Below, piece after piece: positions 12,801 through 24,800 of a stretch of DNA of 64,000 nucleotides (positions are counted from its first letter, which is position 1; every line of letters begins with the position of its first letter). Source of the stretch: Echinococcus granulosus (taxonomy: Eukaryota; Platyhelminthes; Cestoda; Cyclophyllidea; Taeniidae); assembly GCF_000524195.1 (NCBI RefSeq), contig NW_020170381.1, forward strand, positions 389,650-453,649, written 5' to 3'. The position numbers and the translations under genes are program-made. The notes under the pieces were generated by a model. That model had not been told where the DNA came from and ran no database searches. It saw only the letters and a list, made by a program, of their open reading frames with translations.

Positions 12801-15800
12801 TTCGATGCCTCTATTGTCACAGATCTCTGTTCCCGATGTGATTCGCAGTGGTGGGAATGCCACTGGATTGGAGGATGTTGCTACTTGGCACCATAACTTG
12901 CTGAACTTTGTGACGTGGGGAGTAGTGAAGTGCGAGATCAGAATCCACTGGCACAACGACCGACTGCCCAGCCAACCGGAGCTAGGCCATCCTCTCGCAA
13001 ATCTCGAGGCCGCATCGCGTAAGACTCCATCAATCTCGAAATTACAATTTTTGAGGATGCAGAATAAACATGTTTGCACACACCTGTTTATCTCTTTCGA
13101 ATCCCTCTAAACTCGTAAAATCCTTCTTTGCAATTTGACTTAATTAATTTTTTTGTAGAAATGATGGTACCACTTCGAACATCTAACGAATCCAATTAGG
13201 AAATTAGTACAAAAGTGACTTCCCCTTAACAACTTTTTGTGTAACACTTTTTCTTACTGTTTTCGGCTCCAATGTGAGTCTAGAATTCACTCATCTGCCA
13301 GCCTTAATTTCACGTTTGATTAACCAAATTTTCTTGTGACACGTAATTACTTGTAGCTGAGGCATCTTCCTGAACGTTAATTTCATGACCGTCTAACATT
13401 CGAGGTCTTATGTGCAGTACGGATTGGCCAGCTACCAAAATACGCAGCACCTAATTGTTCGTGGCCATGTCCAAATAATTTTAACGACTTTATTACAAGG
13501 AAATATTGCTCATAATCGGTGTTTGAGACAGTTTGTGTTCTGCAAATTCGGTTATAGAAACAATAGACTCAGTGTGTGGGAATTGGTTTTACTTACATTT
13601 GATGGTGTAGTGGGGATTGTTGCGTCACCATTTTCCTCAAACCACTTTATTATAAGAGGATTTTCAGGCTTTGAACAGGTGGTTGTTATTCCCAAAGTCA
13701 TCTCGATGTTAACAAAGCGAACATGTTTGAATTTATTCCTCACCACCAAAGTCTTACTATCTAAATGGGCTTCACAAGCATACCACGTCTCTTCAGTTTA
13801 ACTTTTGCGCTCAAATACAACCGGAATCTATGGTGTTATCTATCTAGTAAAGCATTACTCATTACAGAACGGGCCAAAAAGCTCCGAACAATGGTCTGAA
13901 GATGTGGAATTCTGAATCTTACTTCAGATGTTGTTTTACAAGACTGTAAGACATCCATTCGTCGTAGCACAACAGTCAAATCGCTTCTCCACTGACCACA
14001 TCGTAATATCATATATTTGCAATACGATCTCACCATGCTATGCATTCAGTGGTGTCACTCGTCATTGCAGTGGAGGTCTTTGAGTGCAGTCGGATGGCGG
14101 CTTACTGCGACAGCTGCCTGGCATTACCTCCGCGCTTCGCCTGTGTTTGGTGCTCCACTGTCTCCACACCCACCGCCGCCTTAGAGGGTACAATGGGCTG
14201 CTTGCATGCTGAGCGATGCCCACATCTCGCCTCTGTCACCTTCTGTCCCCACCTCCAGCTTCTCAAGGTGACCCCCCTTCCTCCTTCCCTCTATGCAGAA
14301 TTCACTCCAAAAAGTTTTATTCACAACTGTGCTTGAGGGAAATCTATAAGATCTAGCAATACGATCAAGTTTCATTCGCTAAGCAGGATCATGCGCCATG
14401 CTCCGTGTTGTGGTGTTTGAGCTGATTCTTGTATAATGCTTTCTTTAAAGGTACCTTAAACTCAGTAAATGCTGATCTACTTATTAAACATGCTTTCCAA
14501 ATCGAGGTTAAAGTCCAGTGAGGTTTGTTTAATTCTTCTAGTGGCTTGAGTCTGGCCAGCGGTCAAATTCACAAAGGGCAATCTTGTTCCATACTCTTTC
14601 ACGTACTCACTATTAGGGTAACTTTGAATTAAACATTATCTATTTGATGATGGGTGCAACGACTTTTCAAAGGAAGAATCGAAGAAGTGGTTGGCGCTTC
14701 TAAAGTTACCAATGAAGAAGTATTGTGTGAGCTCATTCCCTTAATTTTTGGGTAGATTTTGAAAAAATGAGATCAGAGGAGTGTTTGTTTCCTTATCGAT
14801 GTAGGCTTCGTTAGAATCAATTAGTTCCAAACTTCCTCTATTGACTATTTGCTTATATACCTTTTAGGTTATACCAGAAAATGCAACACTGAGTGGCCAA
14901 ACGCCACTCACTATCCGCGGTCTTAATTTGGGAAGCGAGTTGAAAGATCTGGAGATCACTGCAGTGTTTGCAAACTCAGACATGGAGTCAATCGCATGCA
15001 CCGTTATACCCGAGGGCTTCCAGCCATCACGACAGGTTACTTGTCGCCTGCAGCCTATGAAGCGTAGGCCTAAGCAACCTGAGGCTCCGCTCAAATGTCA
15101 TATTACTCTGCGCTTGAGAAAGGCGCATGCACAAGTGGGTGTTGCGCCATGCTCATCACTTAGTTGGACTCACCATCATGTAGTTGTAATCTTCCCATTT
15201 TAGACCACTTCCCTTCCCTTTACCTTCCTCTCTCCAAAAATTGAAAGCTTCAGTCCACAAAGGGGTCCGGTTGCTGGAGGCACACTACTAAGGATCTACG
15301 GTAGAGATCTCAATGTCGGAGCATTTGTAACAGTTGTCCTTGTCTTGAGCGCGATCGGCGGACAGAATAACGTTAAATGTGAAGTCATATAGTGAGTATA
15401 TCTCTCATTGCTAATGCGAACTAACTTCCACCTACCTTAGTCTGTCTGCAGGCATCATTACATGTCGAACCCAAGCTATCGATTCCACCTTACTATCGCT
15501 TGCGTCGGAGCTCGATAGCGGTGCTACTGATGGAATTCCCTCTTCCGTTGCTTTGTTTCACGACAAAACCTTGACCAAGGCACCCTTTCAGATATTTGTC
15601 TACAAACCGAATCCTGCGATCAGAACAGTCTCAAAAACATTAGTTTTCTTAAGGTGAGTGACCCAATTTTCTTTCGATTCATTTTGTTGTTAGCTCTGTC
15701 CAACGCTTATTCTTCTCTGTTTAGCGGCGGCACAATTATCCACGTGTACGGTCGATACCTTGATGTGATCGAGAGTCCCCAGATTGTCTTCTACCACAAC

Positions 15801-18800
15801 GGAATGGAGTTTGTTGAAGTAAGGGCCTTATCACGTTCCGACGTAGGCTGACTCTTTTGGTCTCTGACTTACAGAAATCCCATATATATTGTAGGTCTGC
15901 CGATATGAGCACGTGTATCTTTGCTGTGTGAGTCCATCCCTCACCCTTGATGTGCGCAGAAAAAGGGCTGCCGATGTTTATTCCAGCACTATTGTTCGTC
16001 CCATTACCAATCCGTCCATTATTCCTAAAATTTACTCATTCGAGCACGATGACGATAACCTCGATAACCTTGGCAAAACGAACAGCGCCATACTAGTCCC
16101 ATACGGATTCATCATGGACAATGTGACAGATGTACTCGTGCTTGGTGCTTTTTCGGTAAGGCATCGTCTGCTGCAACAGTTAGTAAGCAACTATATATTT
16201 TATTCAGCAGAACGTTTGTGAGAGGCTATTATCAAGCATGCTGCATATCATTGTCACCTGATTACTAAACATCCTCTACGACGGCGAAACGGAGATAGCA
16301 ATTTGTTCTTTTCCGGTTTTTGTTGTTTTTTAAGGTCTTCCCGAATCCCGAAGTCTTTCCGTTTGTTGAAGGTCGTCTTATAGAATCATTTACACCTCGT
16401 TTATCTTCTGCAACTTCCAAAGAGACGTCTTTTGCCTCCACGGACGGGGGGGTAGTGGAAGGGAACCACTTAGACTCGAATGTAAAGTCAGGGAAATCTT
16501 CATCTGTACAAGATCGCCACCTGCTTCGTTTCCATGGGAACTTCGAGGCTTTGGCTGACATGTCAGATTTGCAAGCTCTGGAAGAGCTCTCGATAATCGT
16601 CGTTACTGGGACTGCCGAAAACCAGACCAATAGGACTTGCAAGCCCATAATTTTAAAGACTGACGAAATTCGTTGTGAACTGAACCTGAATGATCTTGTC
16701 GAGGGGAAGGATTACCCAATCATCATTCAAGTAGGTCAACTCCGACTTTTTATAGACCTGGTTTGTGTAACACTTCGCTGGATTGTGCGTGGTGCATTTT
16801 AGTTCGGCAAGTACCTGAAGTTTCGGCCAGGGGTGGTGCAGTTCAAACGCCTTGGGCCACTGGGCGGACGCGACCGTGCAGTCATCGTGGCCAGCTCGCT
16901 GATGGGCGCCGTCACCCTCATGGCCTGCCTCTTCCTCGCCATGTGGTGCCGCTCCAGACGTACCGAGCGCGACCTTGAGAAGCGCTTCCAGATTCGTTGG
17001 GCAGAACAGGAAAAGTGTGTCGCTCGCGCTTTCAAAAATGGTACGCCTTTTCTTCACCTCTCCTTAAATTTTTTACGAATTTCACTTATTGTAGTAATGT
17101 CTCATTTGATCTTGAAGATATTATGCACAGTATTGGTCTCAAATTGGCTTTATTTTAGCGATTTAGAAAGGCGGATTGCCAAGCAAACCGTATTAAAAAG
17201 TTTATTTTGATGTGAGATGAGTAATATTTCAAAGCAAACAGTTTCTACCTATAAATCGTATTTCGGAAGTACATGTTGTTGGTGGCGAAACTCATTTACA
17301 TGAACTAATTAATTTGGGAAACTTATAAGTATATTTATTCGGACTTTAGCCATTATGTTCTCCCTTTTGCTACCTCACCGTTGTTCAACCATCTATCTGG
17401 AGTATTTTTGGCTTTGTGTCTTCTAATTTTACGGCTTGGTAAACGGTTCGGTAGGATTGGTGTGGATGTGGTACTTTTTACTGTGTGTAAAAACATTTTC
17501 TGTTCTGATCGCAGTTCAACGCTTTTCACTGCACGAAATAACTGTAAAGGAAGTGTCACAAGTCAAAGTAATTTTCACTTAGTTTTTAAACTACGCGTCT
17601 CCATGTTTCCAGACTTTTAAACTGTGTGCATTTCTTTACTGACTTTGTAAGCGTAAAGTCTAGGAGGTCTGATTTGTAAACACACTCGTAGTGGGGACAT
17701 TGCGCTTATTTACCAAACCCTTCGTGGAAAAGGCAAACAACGTCGAGTGCCTCCTCGCGCCTTTTCATCTGAGCTCTCCCAGATGCTCTTTTTTTAATCA
17801 GCATAACCATTTCTGTCTTCAGGTCGTGGGTTAAGAAGCCTACTGACAGTGTTTGTGTGTGTGTGTGTGTAAGATTTCATAGAGCTACAGACACACGTGG
17901 AGGAGATAGTGCAAGACCTGAACAGGAGCAGTCTGCCGATAAGGGATTACCAGACGTACTGCCTCTTCTCTCTCTTTCCTGAGTATCACCTGAGTCTAGT
18001 GCGGCCCTCCGACCCACACGATATGCCGCCGCACACCGCTGGACCGCGTCCTGACAGCCTCGAGGATGTCTCTGTCTCTACCCTACTCCCACACCCTCTA
18101 GTCTCCGTCTTTAAGGTGACTATAACCTCAATCACTGTTTTCTTTCTTACTAACAAACACAAACTTCATGAAGGGAAGCTTACCATGAACAGCATCCTGG
18201 AAATGGACGAACACCCGCTCTTAATATTTGTTTGTTCGGTATCATATTGAAACAGTAGATTTTTCACATAACCGAAATGGTTTCTCTTTTCGATGGCAAG
18301 GCAAGATCTCAGTGTATTAATCATGGCCAGTTTACGCATGGATATTCCGTTATATTTGTGACTAAATTTTGAGTTATTGCTAAGAGTTGAATGACTTTAA
18401 ATAGAATTAACCCCTATTTATTGAACACCCTTCATCGATTTTGGGCATTTATTACGTCCATTCAAGTTCAAAAGTTAATTAATTCGCTTTGTTTACTCGT
18501 TTTGTGGTGTTCTTGAAATATTTAGCACTGATTATGAAAGAAATGGAGAAGTGTACATAATAAAAAATGGTTTCGCATTTATCCCGCATATGAGTAAAAA
18601 GCTGTGGATTAGTGTTTACTTGCCGTATCCAACTGAATTGACTCCCACTTATTTTGGCTTTCTCCCCAGTCTCAACTAATCAACTCGTTATTGCGCAGCA
18701 ATTCGTAGTCACCATGCCACTTTTCTCGTACCCCGTAACAATAGGTGCCCGCGAATGTCCAGGAGGTCGCAGATCGAGGTATATTCCTCTTCAACCGACT

Positions 18801-21800
18801 CCTTCACAATAACCATTTCCTCTGTCTCCTTGTCCATGCAATCGAGTCCAATCGAAACATCGATGCACGCGCTAAATCTCAAATTGCCTCACTCCTCTCC
18901 ATAATCCTGCATCCCGACATGGAATACTTTACTCAGTAAGCTAGAACTCCTACTAATCTTTGACGAGTAGAAAGAGTTGTTATAGGGTCGTGTGATTTGT
19001 TGTGCTTTCCAGGATAATCCTCTCACTTATCACCGATCTTCTGCGAAAGTCGCGTGACCACGGAGGTGACAGTCGTCTTTTAACGGCCTTCCGACGAGCC
19101 GAGTCAGTGATTGCGAAGATGCTCTCCAATTGGTTCACCTTTCTTCTCTACAACTTCATCAGGGAGCACGCCGCCGAACACCTCTTCATCCTCTACCGTG
19201 CACTTCGACAGCAGATCAACACGGGCCCCCGCGACGCTGTCACCGGCCTTGCTCGCTACACTCTCGACGCCGCAACCTTACTCAAGAGCGACCTCCTTTC
19301 CCGGCCCATCGTCGGTTTATCTTTCCCCTCCAGTTTAACTCTACTGATAACATATGCATTGCTAGAGTTACACATTTACTATAGTCTGTAGGCAACTTCA
19401 CCGGCTTGATCAGTCATATTCGCTTGTCCAGAAAGTCATGATGAAGGACGTTGAGATACCAAAGTGTTTCAGAATGATTCAAAAGACAAAGGACTGTTTT
19501 TTTCAGATGCTTTTGGTTGTGGATCCGGAGGGTCTGTTCGGGCCTCTCTGCCCCGCAAATATGGCTGTGCGTGTACTCTCCTGTGATACCGTGACTCAGG
19601 CTAAGGAGAAGATCCTGGACGCAATCTACCGAAACACGCCCTACAAAAGCCAGCTTCGTCCAACGGATGTTCATCTAAGTGCGTTGACATCTTTATTAAA
19701 CACTTTACTTTCTAGTAAGTTCGTGCTCAGAGTTAGAAATTTACATTCACTACATTTCTTTTTATGATGGTTTCATTTAATCAGCGCGCTTTCCTTCACA
19801 CAGCAATAGCAACAGCAACTGAAGATAATTGCAGCCGAAGTAACTGAGCAGTATATTAAATTTTGATAGTAGAAAAAGGTAATTTCAAGTGTAATCATGA
19901 TGAAATACTTTCTTATTTACCCCTCGAATGGTGGGATGAAAAAATATAAGTGTAACCTTTTGTATTTGTTTATTTGTAGAAAAGCTTGTCGGCGCTTTTG
20001 ACAGTGGCACTGAATGTAAGTTCTTGAACTCATAAACCTACCGCTTATTCTATAAAGGCACGGGTAACGCGGTCGGTTGGTGTCACACCTCTTCCATAAA
20101 GAGGGTCATTTTTCCCAGCATGGACCAAAATGACCCTTGCCTTACTTACCTGCACAAAGTGCAAATAAGGCATCGAAGCATCTCCTAACCTTGGTCCCTA
20201 TTAAAACCATGAGGATTTCCATCTCTCCAAATCGTCGCGAAATAGGATCGCGTCTTCCGTTTGCATTTGTGGCTTTAAATGGGCAGCGCTGTTTGCAATC
20301 ATGGTCTTTCTTCATTGTTACATGTTTGAACCGATTTTCTCAATGAAGTTTCAGGATCCTTTGAAAAAGCAGCCGATTTGCTCATGATGGATTGGGACCT
20401 GGACGTGAGGCGGGATGCTACGAATGCGTCGATCGAGGGTCCGCCCTATCGACTTAATTGCCTAAGTGATTACAAGGTATTTATCGCTCACCCTTCAAAT
20501 ATGTTTTCTTTAAAAAGAGAAAGTGGTTGGAACAAGCATAGTGTGATATTGTGGAGTGTTTCGTAGTTTTTCCAATTCATTAGTTCTAATCCTTTTCCTC
20601 AGCTGAATTCGGAACCTTTAATGTCCATTAAGCGCTAGTATCACAATCTCCTTGATGAATGGGGTTATTTGTGTGCCTTAGCATTAAAAATAGTCGAAAT
20701 CGGATAGACATCATAGTGCCACCATCTTTATTAGGCCGGCTAAAAGAGCCACTAATAATTGTTGTGACTTTGGGACTTTTAAAATGATGGCAGACACTAA
20801 GAGGGTCATTTGGGTCACAGATGACTGACAACGACGTGGTGGCGCTGGTGCGCGCCGGAGAGTCCCTTCTTCTCACTAATGGTGGTGGCACGCTACCTGC
20901 TGCCGCGTCCAGAGTAGCTCACAGTTGTACATCTCCCAGCGGGAGCCTTCCTCTGCCCTTGCACCAGCCACTCCAGCCACCACCTCTTCTCAACAGTCAC
21001 CAGCAGGCTCCTTTCAACATGCGCCCCACCGGAGGGCCCAGCGCTCTCCTCTGGTACCACCTTGAAAGACCCACAAATGCAGACCTACAGGTAACTCTCC
21101 CTCTATACTAAGCCATTTATTTTACTTTGAATGACACGGCCTCTTTGAGCTTACCAGATGCAGCAATTGCATTTATGCTTTAAGGCATTGTTGAATTTAC
21201 CAGTAAAAGTTCTGTCAGTTATGGGAGTGCACGTGACCATTGTAGTGGTAACATCAGCTTCCTAAAGTTAAAGCTACACAAAAGGTGGGCGCGCTAGAAC
21301 TAACGTATCAATAGTTCATTAATATTTTTGTGTGCCGCGCATGCATTCCATAAAAGAGACAAAAATTATGCTAAATTAATTAATGGACGAAGCTGCACAC
21401 TGTTTACATTTGGTGCCCCAGTACAGGTATGAATTTGTTTTTGAACTGATTTTAGGTGACGGAAAGGAGCGAGTGGGCGAGAAGGGAGAAGGAGGAGCGG
21501 GGGTTGAGCCACCAGCGCCCCCTCTGTTGTCACCCACGCTCCCGCTTGATGTCATCTGCGTCGCACCCGAGTCCTTCATCGTCATCACCAACCTTACCGG
21601 CGCAACAGCAGCAGCCGTGTGGCGGTCTGGACGCGCGTAGTCTGCGGCGGTGGCTGGCGACGGAGATGGCGGACACAAGCACTGTGGAGCGCGCACGCAC
21701 CTCCCAACGACGGCATCGGCGCTCCCTCGGGAAACCTGGAGGTCCACGCTCCGACTCTGGGGCTGCTTATGAGATTGTCGAATTGTCCAACAACTGGTCG

Positions 21801-24800
21801 GACGAGCCCGACGCCGCCATTGATCGACCTATGGCGAAATTGCCGTGCGAAATTTTCCTTAATCGGTTGCTTAGGACTCGGGTTAGTTGGGCCATCATTC
21901 GAATCCGTTTTACCAGTGTTATTTTTGATCATTTACTTCGCTTATTTTAGACTTTTGTTGTTACTGAACTTGCTTATAGTTCTAGGATCGGCATAAATAA
22001 TATGAAATCAGTATTTTATATTTTAATGAGGTGGTCTTTACTCTTTTGTCGGTGGCTTATGTGGTACTGCTCGGTTCATGCACGTGCTGGTTAAATTCGT
22101 GCAACAATATTCCATCGGTATGGGCAAAGGTTAATGTGGAAAATAGCATCCCCCTTACCCTTGAGAGTTCCAACTTTGGCCTTTGCCATTAATATTCCAT
22201 TTTCTTATCTTCCATGCTAATTTCAATATGATTGAAGCTGATAACATATTCAACCATGGTTTTTATCACATCCAACTGCCTTATTTATTTGCTCTATCGT
22301 ACTTTCGGCGTCATCAAAAATATGCGGAAACACAGTTGTGTATATGGTAGATCTTGTTTATTGTCTTGGAGTGTTTGCAGGATTCTAGAATGAATTGAGT
22401 GGTCCTCCATTATATCCATTTTGCTATCCACTAGATTCCTCTAGTCATATGCCGTTATTATTCCCGCAAAGTTTTACCACAAGCAGCTTAAACTTACCAA
22501 CTATGCAGCTGCTTGGTATTTCGAGACAATCAATGTCACACCAATGATGGGTTGTTATTGCTAATAATGCATTAATTGGGATATTTGGTTTTCATGGAAA
22601 TGAAATGTTTGGAGTATTATGAACCTTGTATGTGTCATTGCCTCACGTGTTAGTTGTCAGGTCTGCGGACACTGTTTTGCCATATTATTTTAAGCATTGA
22701 CTGTTCAAACATATTTTTTGAAAATGCTATCTGCCTTTAGGCCTTATTGGTTAACCGTTGGAATGAGTCACTCAGACGGTTTTAAAATTCGGTCACTTTG
22801 ATCTGCAAAAGATTGCCGATCTTGAGGTGCCACTAAGGTAAAATTCGTTGTAATGTATACACATTGTGTTAGGAGATCGGGTGTCTCGTGCTTCGAGCTT
22901 TCTGACTTATGAGGTACATCTCAGTAGCTAAATATACATAAGTATTCATGGAGTTTTGAGTGCATTCTCTCCTCTTTTATCGTCACTTAACCGAAAGTCA
23001 ACAACCTATAACTAAGATAGGAATCATCTTTCCTTTGTTTCTAACAATTGATTTAGATATTTTCTAAATGCTTTCACTCCGCCTCCACAACATCATTTTT
23101 TTCACTTTTTTATCTCCAGGTTTCGGTGGCGAAATACACGGATAGGGTGGTGGAATTGATTTTTGGCGCAGTGATGGACTCACAAAGCCCACCTCTTTGC
23201 ATCAAATTCCTCTTCGACTTTCTAGACCAGCAGGCTGAAGCACTCGGTATCCATGACCCCGGGGTTCTGCACGCCTGGAAGGCCAACTGGTGAGTCGGTT
23301 ACCTTTCTCAAGACTGACAAAATAAAGTATTTAATAATATTCATCCTCCCAATTTTTTCGTTGAAGTATTCTAAAATTATTTTTGGGACAAAGTGTGCAT
23401 TGATTTATGATTTTACACCTTTGTCTCAACCACTACAGTCTCCATCTGCGATTTTGGAACCAGATTCTAATCAACTTGGACTACGTCTTTGACATTCCTC
23501 TGTTACGTAACACAGCGCTTGAGAGGTCGTTCCACTCGTTTAGCCAGGCCATCACTTACGCCTGCTCTCCCGTGCTCGATAAGGTGACTATGGATTCACC
23601 CATCAACAAGGCACTATTTTCCAGTGACATTGAGGTACTTCCCAGCTCTGATTTTTGACCCTCGTGATAGCAAGCTCGTAAACTGACTTAATGAACCTAT
23701 AGCATCTGTGAGCGACTTTATTAGGGTACCTAATCAGTGGTCATATCTAGCAAATGATTAGCAAAGTAACACTTTTGCGTATAAATGATAAAGTCGGAAA
23801 AACTGCAATGAAGGATTTTACGGGGCCACTTGCGCATATAGTCGTCATAAGCCTCATACAAGTAAGATATCTTTCGGGCTTTGCACAAGTCTTTATCAAT
23901 TCAATGAAAACCATTTAGGCATATTTTAATACCAGAAGCACCATTCAAACCATCAGCTTTGGTATTTTCATTTAACGCGGTTTCATTTTTTGCCAAATCC
24001 TCTCCAAAATACAAGGTTCAAGCTAAACTTACCTTTCTAAATTCGCATCTGCAAAATGAAAAAATTTCCATTTTAATGCATTTACCAAAACCAAATCCTT
24101 TTGCTGGTTACCTTTCCAATGAAGTTCCTCTAACTATAAAGCAATAATGCAGGAGTAACCGGGACAGAAACGGTTCAACACTGCTATAGAGTGATTATAT
24201 GTTGTTCCTTAAATATGGATTCACTTAAATACTAAATATTATTGTTCCATTGAACAGCCCAATGTATCTTGTTTTTAGTTGTCGGATAAATATTTTCTGA
24301 CTAGTACATAAACTTAACACAAATTGCTATCGGTACATTTGAAATACAGCAGCCACTGTAATTTTTAAATACCTTTGCGTTTTCAGATGATGAAAGTATT
24401 GTCATATGGTCGGAATTGTGAAACTGAGACTATAGGTTTAGAGCTACACACACTTGGTGCAGGGATCTTAATATGGTTTCGTGCATACCTTAAAAATTAA
24501 AATATTGTGCCTATATTACCGAATTCTGAGGCCCGATAAAGGATTGTTGAAATTCAAGACTGAAAACCTAGACCTTCGAGGGGAGGTGCTGTTTTCTACA
24601 TCCTGAAGAAGGACTAGCTCCGTGGGAATCAAAGCGAACAGTGTCAAATCAATGAAAATTATCAGATATGCTAATTTTCTACTATGAATCGATCTTTTAG
24701 GGGAATTTCGATTTTTCCATCATTCAAACTGTTAAAAGGATGGTTTAGTTGCCTGATCAAAGCAAAAATTGGCAAGGAGCAACCGGTTGCCTTGCACTAG

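Noticed and set aside
13412..13801. 129-codon plus-strand open frame inside plexin
   Set aside because: The exons on both sides (ending at 13018 and starting at 14071) join directly in phase and in family order, so this stretch is intron.
19386..19506. Open sequence upstream of the plexin exon at 19507
   Set aside because: Its start does not fit the phase of the previous exon, and it inserts about 35 residues not seen in plexins. The pyrimidine-rich acceptor at 19505-19506 fits both phase and family.
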